Notes: generated by a model from the sequence alone, not told the origin. A stretch of DNA of 64,000 nt from Ailanthus altissimus (GCA_946807835.1 OX327697.1:6153001-6217000), one strand, 5' to 3'; shown: positions 11,611 through 24,728, counted from the stretch's first letter. Translations and numbers: made by a program.

Positions 11611-13784
11611 TCTACTGATTTTATGAGTGCATGCATGTGTATTGTGTTCATTACAATACAATTTATACATCTCATACATACATATTGTGCAGTGAAACCA
11701 AAAATCTAATTTTTTTAATGCAATAAACATACTTAAATTAAGTTTCAATACACTAATAAATTTAAGCTTCAGAATAGAATCACCTTTGAAACTTTTAGAA
11801 TTTAGTTCAAAAACTAGAATCCACCATAAAGTACACACATCGGCAATTCTATGACCCAACTTAGGTGTGCTTGAGACTCTAACCTAGCAACTCTAATTCT
11901 AGCAAAATGTGTTTAACTCTTAAACACAATCTTTGGTTAACTCTTTAACCATTTAATTAACTTGTTTCAAAATAATAGAGTTAGTTTATATTAAAACAAC
12001 TTTTGCTAAAGACAAAACCAAACTCTCTTGTTCACAAAAATGGTCAGATAAGACTTGAAAGAAGAAGAAGAAGAAGAATTATTTCAATACTTGAAACACA
12101 AATCCATTTTTTTTCAACATTTGAAACACCCAAATCAAAGCTTTTCTCTCTCTCTATCTCTCTATCTCCTTTAAATGGCCGAACCAAAAAGCTTTTATGC
12201 ACAAATGAAAACAATTCATTTATAAGCCAATTTTCCCTTTTTAATTCTGTTAACATACAGCCCCCACTACCATGCCATAAGCCATGCTCCATTGTTTGCC
12301 CCATTTGTTTATTATTTGTTGACTTTAACAACAATAATAACAATTACATTATTTATTTATTCAAAACAAGTTTGAATAAACAATTGACTTTGCTTGTTTT
12401 ACAAGTAAGGTCATTGTAGTCATTTCAAGGTCAAACAATGAATGGCTCATATTGTGCCACTTGTAATCTACAATTAGTTAACAACTCTTGTTAAGGAATT
12501 AATGTACGCAACACTTAAGTCTTGAAAAGTGTACAATCCGAGGGATCTTGAAATAAGTATCTGGTTTGCTGAAATTTTCTAGATTGAACTATTTAATCCA
12601 GTCTGCTGCTCTAGTGCACAACGAGTATACTTCATATTGTAGAACTCCTTAGATCCACGCTCAGTTTATTAAATAGAAATCTTTCATAAGTTCATAAACA
12701 ATACCACACACACAAGTCACAAATATTAAAAAGTGGTGCGTTGGACCATACAAGCTGAAGTCATAACATATACGTATAATCCTTTCGTTAACTATATCCT
12801 AGAAGAGCAGGGAAATAGATTATCAAATCAAATTTATATTTTCTCATTCGTGAACTTATCTTTAGATTTGTATTTCTGTAAATGATATCTATATATACTT
12901 TTGAGATATTGTTTATTCTATAGAAAAAAAATTTCTAGGTTTATCGCTTATAGCTATAAGACTTTTAGAAATATAATATCAGAATATCAGGGTATACAAC
13001 TCACCCATATGAGCTGATGGATCTCATATGTACACATACCAGACTCTATGTGCATCAGATCATATCCAACAACACAAAATGGCCAGACCATGAAAGGTGT
13101 TTGACATCTATGGAACCAAAGTATGATGAATCACTCACAAGTCCACTGTGGAGCTCAAGTCAAAGGACCACAAATACTACTCAACTCAAGAAGACCTAAC
13201 ATTAATGGCTTCATAGAATGTCTATTAGAGGTCCTCGTGAGTTTGTTCAGTATTCAGTCCTTATTAAATACACGCGTGTCTATACGAGCTTTCACTAAAC
13301 TCATAATCTGTTAAGACTAACTATTTAAATCATCCAGATATAGACATATATTGATCTATATAAAATGGTTTAACCAATAGACTCGCATCGAAAAGATAAA
13401 TTAAGAACATAATATTTGAGAACATACTTGCATAATAGCATTTTTTTTAGTACTATTTACAACTCTTTGCAACTATTTTATTATAAGTATATTCTCAGGT
13501 CTTTGTCCAATTTCAGACAAGGCTTTAACTCTTTAGATTTTGCTAACTCTTATAATATACTAACTCTTAGCACTTATAACTCTTAGTGTTGCTAACTTTT
13601 AGCACTGATCTAAACTTCTTCAAACCGGATCTAAACTCTTTTAGATCATACAATGTCTGAAACGTAATAAGTATCTTACCATTTAATAACTATAATTAGC
13701 TATTTAATGAAATGACGATTAGATAAATATTACAAAATAAATATTGATATATAATAGAATGGCACTAAGCACAAATCCCAACAA
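11611..13784 (-). mobile_element. Family A LTR-type element, copy C, inserted in the gypsy pol
   Basis: On the - strand it starts TGTTGGGATTTG at 13783 and follows family A to a terminal CACATGCATGCACTC block near 11630, which matches the end of copy 2 near 54790. AAAAG lies immediately left (11606-11610) and right (13785-13789), a likely 5-bp target duplication in the RNase H to integrase linker, although one extra base remains at the right edge. The longest open frames inside (for example 12003-12419) run through GAA/CTT-rich and AT-rich low-complexity DNA and are not conserved in the other copies. Confidence 0.75.
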
Positions 13785-15130
13785 AAAAGTTTTAAAAATA
13801 TTATAGTTAACCACTTGTCTAGGATGATAGTTGAGTCTATTGATAATTTAGTACCTATTAGAGATTCCTTTTTAGATGGGAAACTTTTCATTGTTTCTAA
13901 TTTACCTAGGTTTATTGATATAGTAAATTACCTAGCTACTAATTAAATGCCTACACATTGGACCAAGTGAGATTATGATTAATTTTTACCTGAGGTTAAC
14001 AGGTTCTTTTAGGATGATCAATACTTGTTTAAGTATTGTCCTAACCAAATTATTAAGAGATGTTTACCTTAAAGTGAATATCACAGTGTTATCTCATTTT
14101 GTCATAACCATGCATTTGTGGGCCATATTAGTGCTAAGAAGACCGTTGCAAAATTTTTGCAATGTGGCTTCTATTGGCCATCATTGTTTAAAGAAACCCA
14201 TGTGTATTATAGTTCCTATGATAGATGCAAAAAACTAGGGAGTATTTCTTGTAGGAATATGATGCATTTAAACCCATTCTTATTCTTGAAATATTTTATG
14301 CTTAGGGCATTAATTTTATAAGACCATCCCTAGTTTTTTTTATAGTAATCTTTGCATTCTTGTTGCTGTTGATTATGTATTTAAGTGGATAGAGGCATAT
14401 ACATGTAAAACAAACAACCACAAGGTTGTGGTAAAATTCTTGAAAGAAATATATTTTCTCATTTTGGCATACCTCATGCTATTATTAATGATGGAGGGAA
14501 GCATTTTTGTAACAGGTCTTTTGCACAATTAGCAAAAAAATATGGCATAACTCATAAAATGGTTACTCCTTACCACCCACAGATTAGTGGTCAAGTTGAA
14601 ATTTCAAATATGAAATTTAAGCTTATTCTTGAGAAAATGGTAAACCTGAGTAAAAAAGATTGGTCTTTAAAACTTTCAGATGCATTATGGGTATACCATA
14701 CAGCTTTTAAAGCTCTCATTGGAATGTTTCCTTATCGACTTATCTTTGAGAAGACATGTCACTTACCTCTTGAGCCAGAATATAAGGCATATTGATATCA
14801 AGTAGGTAATCATAAGAAACTTCAAATTAATGAATTAGAGGAAATGAAAAATGATGCATGCAATACAATGAGAAGATGAAAGTCTTTCATAACAAAAATC
14901 TTTTGAGAAAATCTTTTCTTCCAATCAAAAAGTCCTCTTATACAATATCAGGTTGCATTTTTTCCTAGAAAAACTTCATTCTAGATGGTCAGAATCTTTT
15001 CTTGTGCTTCATGTTTATTCCCATAGAGCTGTTGAAATTGAGAATCCAAATAATGGTAACATATTTAAAGTTAATAGCCAAAGATTGAAGGCATACTTGG
15101 AGTTTCAACCATAGGAAGAATAGGGAGAGA
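13785..15130 (+). pseudogene. Ty3/gypsy (Athila-type) integrase fragment
   Basis: This continues the pol from 11610. The RNase H tail (NHLSR) is followed by the integrase zinc-binding region: GHISAKKTVAKFLQCGFYWP near 14118 and a CKKLG...C segment near 14225. The core domain follows ([12 protein letters not shown] near 14465, [12 protein letters not shown] near 14563-14600, [10 protein letters not shown] near 14680, and [11 protein letters not shown] near 14765). Several stops and frameshifts interrupt it, for example at 14796 and near 14320. It ends in a [13 protein letters not shown] C-terminus near 15085. It is non-functional, and together with 10816-11610 it is one element. Confidence 0.85.
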
Positions 15131-16890
15131 TAGTTTTGAGTGATTGCATTTACCCATATTAAGTCTTTTTAGTGTCAATTGTTATTCTTAATTTTTGCTT
15201 TATTTTTATAATTAATTTTATTTTCTTTTCTTGCTAACCTTTTTTTCTTGTATTATTTTACTTTTTGTTAGGTTGATTATATTCGTTAAGGAATTCAAGT
15301 GTATGATAACCACTTGAAATTATATATTTAATAAGGATTTTTCATCATTATTTTACATTACTAGTGTCATTAACCTCCATAATTTAAGCATGTTTACAGT
15401 ATTGTACCTAATTAACTTTTAACTGCTTTGTGGTAAGTTAAAAAAATGGGCATAAATTTCTACCTAAGAATCAAATTTGAGTAATTCTTGATCCTATGAA
15501 TAGATGACTAAATAGAATAAAATATTATATTTCACAAAGAGATTGTAATTCGAGCATTTAGAGGGTAAAAAATGACCTAGAAGAGAATTGATCTACAGTT
15601 AGGCCTAGTCTGAACAGTCTTCAGTATTTGGATCATAGTTGTAGAAATATGTATCTAATATGTATGATACAACTCAATATAAAATTCTGAGAGATTTATC
15701 TACAACTTTGATTTTTTTAGTGAAAGCTAATTCGAACCACATCAATTTTAAATTGGATAATCAAATGGGTGCATTAATGATAATCAGTGCAAATTAGTTG
15801 CCTCACTCTTTGACTTTTATCATCCAAGTAGTTTTCTCCTCATTTGTCTTGTACTATCCACATTTTTCTATAAATAGGTGGTCTATTTATGCTCAAAGTA
15901 TGTAATTTGAAAGTTAGTAGTTTAAAACACTTATCTTTTGCTTTTCTCTTTATAGTATTTTTTTTTTGTTTACTAGTCTAAAGTTTATGTTATCTCTTCT
16001 TCCATCTATTTCTTTTAATTTTATTATGTCCAAGTCATTTTTATTTTGCTAAGATGAAATGGTGAAACTCTTGGTAAAGAAATAAGTTATACTTAAACTC
16101 TTATTCTAGAATTTAATGTTACAGTCTTAAGTTAAGCAAATTTATATATGATGCATTTATTTTGTTTTGTAATATTGATACCTTTTCTTGCAACATGGTG
16201 AATCTTGATTTATTCTAGAAAATCTTTATAGTTGGCATAAGAAATTTTTGAAACCAATTGTAAGATTTGGCGTAGATACTATTTCTTGTAAAGTAGGAGT
16301 AATGATTTATTGTAGACAAATATAAAGATTGACATAATAAATACTTGAACCCATATACAACATTTGGTGTATAATAATTAAAAAAAAAAAAATTAATATA
16401 TAAATGATGATAAACCTTAATTGTTAAACCTTTTGATTGGAACTCCTTTGTGTGAGAATTCCAATTGAATTATAAAGAGAATTTAATACATTTTTATTTT
16501 ATATGCTAAGAGTAAATCTCTTAATCTTAGTATTTATTTTAATTGGTTATTTGAATTATTATTTGCAAACACCTTATATTACTTTATTTGTATTTAGATT
16601 ATTTATAGTTTATAATTTTAATTCTACTTCTCTGTGGATTGATTTCGTTCTCATCGGATTATTTATTACTTTGACAATCCTAAAAAATAAACTCCTATAT
16701 TATGAACATGTTAGTGTACTCCTTATTATTTTACTTTTTGTATCTATTTATTTTTCTACTTTTGCATAAGCATAAGGTGAACTTCACTAAAATTGGGAAA
16801 CATTGAGGACAATGTTTAGAATAAGTTTGGGGATAGGTCAAGTTGTTTAAGAAAAAGTTTTAAGGCATTATGCATGAACTTTTGAAATTG
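15131..16890 (+). mobile_element. 3' non-coding region of the gypsy element
   Basis: This is AT-rich DNA downstream of the integrase. The phrase ACATTGAGGACAATGTTTAG followed by AAGTTTGGGGATAGGTC (16799-16842) is one I recognise from the 3' part of plant gypsy elements, downstream of pol. No 3' LTR could be delimited. An 88-codon, strongly hydrophobic open frame (16503-16769) lies here. It is Leu/Ile/Phe-rich, as AT-rich DNA often gives, and I do not call it a gene. Confidence 0.45.
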
Positions 16891-17600
16891 CACACTACAA
16901 GAAAAATGTGTTTTTTCAATCACTATTAAAATTTATCGTTGATATAACTTTTTCCAACTGAAAAATTAAGCTATCGAAAAACTAGAAAAAAATGTGTAAT
17001 GCAATTACAAGGGCTAATTATCCCTTGAAAAAAACCTTACTTTTGGTCGTAATAATCATAATTAGGTAGGAATTATAGGCGCTAATATTAGATCCAATGG
17101 CCATAAGTGATAGTTGAAAATGTACATTTTTTCAACCAGTTATTGTTATAGTCGAAAATATATATATTTTTATTTTAATGGTATTTTTTATTTGACGGTA
17201 ACAAATTAGTAATTTCAACTAAATATCCTTATGGTAGCAAATTTGGTGAAATTTGATCAATTATTTTTACTACATTTATCATCTGTTGAAAAGAATTTTT
17301 TTTTTTGATTGCATTTCTATGCACTCGTTAATATAATTATTTTTTTCGTTTAAACGATAATGTAATTGTAAATAATTGCTAAAAGTTTTAATATTTTACG
17401 ATAAAATTAGTGTCATGTTTTTATTTTAAATGATTGCAAATCACAATTAAAAATGTAACTTTTTTTTACCAATGATTTAAACGATAAAAAATATAGAATA
17501 TGTATGATATTACATTAACGAATGTAACTGTGAACCAAATTTCATGAATCTACCAATTGTATTTCGAAAAATTAAAAAATATAATCACAAATTATTTCAC
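16891..17600 (+). mobile_element. CACTA-type transposon terminus, right end not found
   Basis: CACTACAAGAAAAATGTG at 16891-16908 matches the canonical terminus of plant CACTA (En/Spm) elements. The following AT-rich sequence has short recurring CAACTxAAAAAT and GTCGTAATAATC-like pieces, as in CACTA subterminal regions. No inverted partner (TTCTTGTAGTG) is seen downstream, so the element is truncated and its right boundary here is arbitrary. It lies just past the gypsy 3' region. Confidence 0.55.
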
Positions 17601-18611
17601 TTGAGTTAACGCAATAGCTGATTATTGATATCATTATTATCAGTTTCCAATTTAATTGGTTCAAAAAGTTGAGGATTCTAAGTTTGAATGAAATTTAAAA
17701 AGTTGGAAGATTGGAAACTTGATTGAAAATTTGTTCTCCAAGCTACCAAAAATTTAATGCAGCAAGAAAAGTGGATAATGAGTTTTATTGTTGTTATTAT
17801 TTTGTTTTTTTTTAAAGAAGAAGATTGTGGTTTATTATTATAATGACATGTAGGCTTTTATATTTTCTTTCTATTTAAGAGAAAAAAATAAATAGAATAA
17901 GAAATGTCTTGTTATGATAAAATATGAGGCGGAGGCTACTTAGTTGATTTTTTGGAAGAAGTTGATTAAAATGGGGAGATTTTCCTCAAATAAATCTACT
18001 TTATCCTTTTTAGTTTTCATCAAGTAAGAGTGTTTATAATAATTTATTTTCTTCAAATTAAAATGCATATAAAACCATAAAAATACATTAAAAAATTTAG
18101 ACTAAATTAAAAAAAAGAAAAAAAAATTATATTATAAATATTAAAATTGACTAAGTAGTTAGGAAGTCCTATAACTATTAACAAATTGGTTAAGAAACCC
18201 TATAACTATTAACTCATGGTATGAAATAGAATTTATCTTAAATTCTTCTAATTTACTATTATAAAATCAAGATATTTTATTTTCTCTTTACACAATTTTT
18301 ATTAAATCACAATATTTGAATTCTTTCCTTATTTGGTAAGTTTCATTTTCTCCTTACACAAGTCACATTAAATCAAGGTATTAAATTTTTTTCTTTGACC
18401 AAATTCTTCTCTTAATCATTAGTGAAAATTTATGCCTACAACATAGAACTTGTAAAAAGAGTGGTTGAAGAAGTTGAGACGAGAGAGAGAAAGAAGTCCC
18501 ACTTCATTTACCATTATTCTCAGTTGCGAGCTACTAAGAAAGTATCTACGAATCATCTCCTCAATATCGTCCCAGTAAGATGCAAATTATTATTTTTATT
18601 GTGATTGTTTG
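17601..18611. other. Non-coding AT-rich stretch
   Basis: I recognise no gene. A 60-codon open frame at 18422-18604 has no known domain, no conserved neighbour and no supporting splice context. Confidence 0.4.
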
Positions 18612-18830
18612 TTTCTTGTGTCTTTAACATTTTTTATTTTTATGTTTCTAGAATAATTTGTTTCATTCTTGCCTTTTTAGTATTTTTTATTTATTTTCAC
18701 ATTTCTGGAATAATTTGTGTTTTTCTATTTTCAAGTTTTAAGAATAATTTGTTGATTCTTGTGCTTTTAGTATTCTTTTTTCATGTTTTTGGAATCATTT
18801 TTTTTTTAATTCTTGTGTTTGAAATAACAT
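18612..18830 (+). repeat. T-rich degenerate minisatellite
   Basis: There are about four degenerate units of 50-60 bp, each with TTCTTGTG, then TTTTAGTATTTTTTATTT, then GGAATAATTTGTT or close variants. The open frame across it (18605-18850) is a product of the repeat. Confidence 0.6.
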
Positions 18831-19332
18831 TAGACTTTATGCCACCATAGTGTTTGAAATTAGAATGGACCCTAATCTTCTTATTCCCTTCAAAAAATCT
18901 TCCTAATCTTTAATGTTAATGGTTACAGTAACCTCTAACCTTTTAGTATTTATAAAGCCGTAACTTTACTGACTCAAACTTGACTACCGTAAATTGTGTT
19001 GACTACCGAACTCAATAAGCTTTTCAATGATATATAATTTTCCTATATAATTTGAATACAAAGAAGTTCAAAAATTCGAGCAATCTCAGCTTATGTATTT
19101 GTAGATTAGTATAGAATCATATTAGCAAATAAATGTATTTGTAAGCTTAATGCATGGAATCAATAAGAGATTAGCTTTAAGGAGTACTAAAAAGGATCTA
19201 ACGGCAGTGGGACTCTTACAGGAAATAAGAAGCTTAAAAAAAGAAGCCTAATTCTTTGAAATCCCATTATAATAATGCCAAAATAGAAAATGAGAGACCC
19301 AAAGTAATGAGAAAATGGCTCGTAACTATGAA
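18831..19332. other. Spacer
   Basis: No gene is seen between the minisatellite and copia-1. Confidence 0.5.
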
Positions 19333-19337
19333 GCTAT

Positions 19338-19586
19338 TGTAGAGATTTAGAGAGAATACAAAACACAGCATACCTTTTTATTAATTAAAGCACATATTTA
19401 TAGTGTTTTTAATAAACTTAAAAAAAGAAAAAAATAAATTTAAAAGAGGAATAAATTTAATGGGAATGGAAAGTTAAATACAATTGGAAACAAACTTAAA
19501 AAAGAAATACTAAAACAAATCAAACTTATATAAAAAGGGAAGTGTTTAAAATAAATTATACTTTAGTAATTGTACTTTTATTATTA
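19338..19586 (-). repeat. Copia-1 3' LTR
   Basis: About 249 bp. It is clearly related to 23941-24186 along its length but has many differences, so the insertion is old. The inner edge abuts the polypurine tract. Confidence 0.85.
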
Positions 19587-19629
19587 TGTCCCCGGCTAGA
19601 TGAAGCTTTGAAAGGAGAGTCCAAATTTG

Positions 19630-22600
19630 TTTCTCAATAGTAGAAATTGAGTACGCAGTAGAGGTTTAATAAGAGCATCTGCTAGTTGATCTACAAAAGA
19701 AACACAAGCCACCTTAAAGCACCACTTTGAACCTATTCATGAATGAAGTGATAATTCAGAGCTACACGTTTCATGCGAGAGTAAAAACATGATTGGAAGA
19801 CAAATTTATAGCACCAATATTGTTGCAATAGAACCAGTTTCTAAGGTAGGGACACTCTAAGTTCTATTAGAAGTGAACAAATCCAGTGAAGTTCTGTAGC
19901 TGCTATTGCTACCAAGCGATATTTAACTTCTGTAGAGGATTGACCATCAGTTCAATGTTCTTTAGAGCTCTGTGAAATAGGATTACGACCAAGATAGATA
20001 ATATAGGCCCCTGTGGAAGTAAGATCATCCTTGTTACCTGCCTAGTCAACATTAGAAAAAGTATGAAGAGATATAGGTAAGTTTCAATAAAGCAAGACAC
20101 CATGATTAGTGGCACACAAATAGTAAAGCAAACGTTTGACAGTAACCCAATGATCAATTGTTGGTCAGTATATAAACTAAGAAAGTTTATTCACTATATA
20201 ATCAATGTATGGACAAGTGATAGATAAGTATTGAAGAATTTTAATAGTGGTTTTGTCTTCAAATTGGTTAGATAATGCACTCTTAAAAAGTAGTAAAAGG
20301 GAAGGCGTAATAGCAAGTGGTGTAACAATTGGCTTAAAAGTAGACATATTTGTACAAGTAAAGAGATCAAGGATAAAGTAGCATTGAGAGAGAAGAACAC
20401 CTTGAGGATATGAAAGTACTTCAATCTCAAGAAAGTAATGCAACAGACCAATATCTTTTAAGGAAATCCATTGAGCCAAAATCTTGATAAAATTATGAAC
20501 AGATCCCTAACTATTGCCTATAATGATAATGTCATCAACATAAATCAAAAGGTATAAGATATTACCACTAGTGTGAGGATAAAGATGGACGTGTCAACAT
20601 AAGAGTTGGTAAAGCCAGCCTTTATAAGAAAATGGTGTAGCTTCTGGTACCAAGCACGAATAGCTTCTTTGAGTCCATAGATGGCTTTTGAAAGCTTACA
20701 CACATGTTAAGGATGATCCTGATCAATAAAGCCCAATGATTGGGATATGAAGACATCCTATACAGTGTATCCTGAAGAAATGCATTATTGATATCAAGTT
20801 GTTGAAGAGGCTAGCTGCAACTGACTGCAAAACTGAGAACAATATGAACAACGGTTGGCTTAATAACCAGACTAAATGTGTCATGGTAATCAATATTTAG
20901 ATGTTGATAAAATATTTTGGCAACTAGGTAGGCCTTGTACCTATCAACAGAATCATCAGGTAAATATTTAGTGCAAAATATCCAATTGCAACCTATGATA
21001 TTGTAAATGAGGTCATACGGAACAAGCTCCCAAGTCCCATTATGAACAATGGTATCATGCTCTTCAGATATGGCCTGACGCCATTTGGAATCTTTGATGG
21101 CTTAGGTTACAGTAGTGGATTCAAGGTCAATGATATAGGTTAGTTATGCGATGATGTTTAATTTTTAAATATGTTTAAAGATGTTATTTTTGGAATGGAC
21201 GGTATTTTTTCGAAGAGTATGATTAAGAGATAAGGCATCAATTGTGAAGGGTCAGGGTGGAGGTGAAAAGGCTGCCACAGTATCGCGACATGAAGAGATG
21301 GACACTGTTGCATTAGATGTAGTAGTGTCTGAGTTGCAGCATTGAGAGTTTGGCACCACAGTAGTAGTAGGTAATGTCTGAGTGTTGCAGCGTGGGGAAG
21401 TGGGTGCCGAGCGTTACAGGTTGAAAGAAGGCTCAATGGATAGTTCTTCAGATAGTATGGGAATGACCGACAAGAATGACACTATAAGACAACAGTATGA
21501 AATGGTATCGAAAGACGGACGAGCTTGAGTAGACTACATAGATTTAAATGGAAAAATAGACTCGATAAATTTAAAATGACGTGATGTGTAAATGTGAGAT
21601 GAGGAAGGTTAAGACAGAGATAGACACTTTAAGTGAAGAATATCCAACAAAGACATATAGCATAGAGCGAGGGGCAAGTTTACGTGGAGAGTAGGGTCAA
21701 AACCAAGTATAATAGAGGCAAGCAAAACTACAAAGTTTGGAGGATAACCAAAAAGTTATTATATAGTGACAAAATCTCAAGAGTGGGTGTGGGTAGGTGA
21801 TTTATGAGGTAACATCACTTGAAAAGGCAAAGGACTAAAATGACAAAGGCATGGGTGCATGAGATAGAAGAGACAAACTAGTTTTGACAATTTGATGATA
21901 TTCAAAGTACCTATTATATTCCAATGTATGTGGGGGGTGAGAATTTCTATTAGTAGCAAGAAATGTAGAAAAAGCTTGATATTCCCTTCCCCCTAAATAT
22001 CAGAATAAAGAGTGATAATTTTGTACTTGAAAAAATTTTCAACATGCGATTTAAAGTGAATAAAGATGTTAGAAACTTGGGATTTACATTTAAGTGGGTA
22101 CAGTCAAATATATTTAGTAAAATGATTTACAAAAATGACATAATATTTATAATCATCGAAAGAAGTCACAGGTGAAGTCTAAACATCAGAGAAAATAATT
22201 TCAAGTGGTGATGAAAAGACAAGAGATGAAATAGAAAATAGTAGCTTATGACTTTTATTACACTGACAAGAATTACAATAGAACTCTATAAGACTTGATA
22301 GTTCTAAATTAAACTTATTGATTATATGCCAAAAATTAATGACAATGGATGACTGAAACGATGATGCCACTTGGATGAAGTGGTCTTGAGACTAAAAAAG
22401 CCAATGAGAGGCAAAGAAAACTAGATAAGAGATGTCGGTCATCCATACACGACATTCTTAGTGTGTCCCTATAAAAGGGTTGCCCCTTATAAAGATCCTT
22501 CACAAGAAAAGAATATGGTAAGAACTCAATGGATGTATTATTTGTTTGACAAAATTGAGAGATAATAGTTGTTACACAAAGAATATTATTTAAACTAAAA

Positions 22601-23775
22601 GTGAGTGTGAGTGTTGGAAGAGATGTGGAACCAGCATGGGAGATAAGTAGACTTATGCCATCACTAACCACAATATTGTCAAAACCATCATAAAAAGAAT
22701 GAAGCGATAGGTTGCCGAGGTCAGAGATGACATAATGTGAGAGCTCCAATTTCAAGAAGCCAACTTGGAGAGTACAAAGAGGTGCCTGTAGCAAGATTGG
22801 CTCAATATTGCTAAAGGTTTGCAGAGCGAGGTCTTTACTGTAGAGGTGGAGGAAGTTGCAAAGTAGGTTGTGTTTAGCGAAACATTAGGCATTGTGAAAT
22901 AGTGTGGCCTTGAGTGCGACACCATTGGCAACGGCCAAGGAAAAGGATTGGTGGAGGGCGATCAACGTGGGTGCAGTAAGGGTGATACCAATACTAGGGA
23001 CACTATAGGACGTGGTGTGATAAGGTTAGGACTGAGGGCGAGAGGATGTGTTACTTGAGTGTTTGAAATTGGTACGAGAATTAACTGGGTTAGTTGTGGT
23101 ATGAAGCATAAAAAAGAGACTATTAAAGGCGGAGGAAGAGTTCCTTGTTGATGAGTTTCATGAAAAACTCATCAAATGATATCGAAGTGTCGCAACCATT
23201 GATAACATCAACAATCGGTTTGTAGGCTTCATCAAGACCATTAAGAATTTTTTCTATAAGATCTTCGTGGTTCATGAGTTTGTTGAATACTGCTAGTTTG
23301 TCAGCACGAGATTTAATAGACTGCATATAGATAGAGACTGACTGGGATCCTTGTGTTGCATATTTGATATGGTCTTTAATTTGTTTGATGTGACCACGAG
23401 AGGGTCAATCATAAGTGTTGGCTAGAGTTTTCCAAGTATCGTGTGATGTCTAGGATTGGGTGATAAGTGGGATGATAGACAGGGTGAGAGTGCTACTATA
23501 GCACTAAATATTAATTTATCTTGTCGAAGCCAAGTGTGATATATCGGGTTAGATATGACAACATCATTAATGATAGTTGTGGAAGGAGGAGAAGGGTGAG
23601 ATCCATTAATAAATTTGAGTAAATCATGTCTAATTAAAAGAGCTTCAATATATAGTTTTCAAGAGAAATAGTTGGTAGATGTGAGCTTGAGAGAATTGTT
23701 GGTGTTAAGAGTGATAAAGGGTTTGTTGTGTTCTTGCGTATTGTGAAAAATAATTTGGTTATTTGTGGTAGCCAT
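19630..23775 (-). pseudogene. Copia-1 gag-pol, broken
   Basis: Gag starts at 23775 with MATTNNQIIF. A degraded protease/pre-integrase segment lies at 22794-22336, with VSDGISL and NNILCVTTI. RT follows, with YGLKEAIRAWYQKL near 20680-20640. RNase H has DWAGNKDD near 20045-20020 and ends in VDQLADALIKPLLRTQF near 19695-19640. Stops and frameshifts occur throughout. The order confirms a Ty1/copia element rather than Ty3/gypsy. Confidence 0.85.
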
Positions 23776-23928
23776 AGTTGAGGAGGGAATGATGAGAATA
23801 TTAGCTAACCAAGGCAGTTGGGGTACTATTTACACTAATTGGGCACGGCTACTATTTATGACACTGTTCACTGTTGCTATTCGCGGGTGACCTTGAAGTA
23901 GTGGAGAAAAAAAATTAACCAAAAACAA

Positions 23929-23940
23929 GAGCTGATACTA
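23929..23940 (-). other. Copia-1 primer binding site
   Basis: TAGTATCAGCTC on the - strand, directly next to the inner end of the 5' LTR. It matches the plant initiator tRNA-Met primer site with a few substitutions. Confidence 0.75.
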
Positions 23941-24186
23941 TGTAAAGATTTAGAGAGAAGAGAAAATATAGCATACCTTCTTATTAATCAAATCACATAT
24001 TTATAGTGTTTAAAATAAACTAAAAAAAAAAAAGGTAAACCTAAAAGAGGAATAAACTTAATAAGACTAGAAAGTCAAATACAATTGGAAAAGAAACTTA
24101 AAAAGGAAGTACTAAAACAAATAAAACTTATCTATAAAGAAAAGTGTTTAAAATAAATTATAGTTTAGTAATTACACTTCCAATTA
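23941..24186 (-). repeat. Copia-1 5' LTR
   Basis: About 246 bp. On the - strand it begins TAATTGGAAGTG and ends CTTTACA, and GCTAT follows on the + strand at 24187. Confidence 0.85.
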
Positions 24187-24191
24187 GCTAT

Positions 24192-24539
24192 AAGGTATCA
24201 TACCCTGGTGGATATTACTTACTAGTTTTCTACTAGTTGAGATACTTACTAGTTTATACATATCTATTAATCTTGTTGCCAAATTTGATCCCTTTATGTG
24301 AAAGTTGTTGAATTCTTTTGAAAGAATTTTATATTCCTTTTGCTGCATATCTATCTAAGAATATTTGTAAGCATGCACAAGCTAGCTGGAGGATGACATG
24401 TTTGCTTCATACAGTATGAATTAATTTCTTATATTGTAGTTTGAAATATTGGCTTTTGCAGGTGGGGTTTATCTCGTCATTTCTATTATGTCGGTTGTTT
24501 AGGCATAGCCATGAAAAAGAAAAATGAAATAAACGTAGA
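24192..24539. other. Spacer between copia-1 and copia-2
   Basis: No gene or repeat is recognised. Confidence 0.5.
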
Positions 24540-24728
24540 ATGAGGGAACACATTTTTTATTATTATTTCTTTCAACTTCTATTTTTAACAAACTAAATAC
24601 CTATATAAATAGGTGCTTTTACATTATCTAAGTAGAAATATAAATTCTTAATAAACTTTTACATAGGAAAGTCGGAATAAGACTAGGACTCATAATTATA
24701 ATTATACTCAAAATCACATTAATTAACA
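24540..24728 (-). repeat. Copia-2 3' LTR
   Basis: On the - strand a purine tract (AGAGGAAGAA, 24738-24729) leads into TGTTAATTAATGTG, the LTR start. The LTR runs about 190 bp to about 24540 with TG...CA ends. The matching 5' LTR is missing. Confidence 0.65.

Larger units (their letters stand above)
19338..24186 (-). mobile_element. Copia-1: structurally complete, mutated Ty1/copia element
   Basis: This 4.85 kb element lies on the - strand. Its LTRs are 23941-24186 (5') and 19338-19586 (3'). The target duplication is GCTAT on both sides (19333-19337 and 24187-24191). The primer binding site next to the 5' LTR reads TAGTATCAGCTC (23940-23929), close to the initiator-Met site TGGTATCAGAGC usual for copia. 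A polypurine tract, GCCGGGGACA, precedes the 3' LTR at 19596-19587. The order gag, protease, integrase, RT, RNase H is copia order. The coding region has many stops, so it cannot move on its own. Confidence 0.88.

Noticed and set aside
12003..12419. 138-codon frame and its antisense partner as a gene
   Set aside because: Low-complexity GAA/CTT and AT-rich DNA inside family A copy C. It is not conserved in other copies.
16503..16769. 88-codon hydrophobic frame as a membrane protein
   Set aside because: It lies in AT-rich gypsy 3' DNA. Its Leu/Ile/Phe content is what such DNA gives by chance, and it has no relative in the window.
18422..18604. 60-codon frame as an exon of a gene
   Set aside because: No recognised domain, no splice partners and no homologous copy visible.
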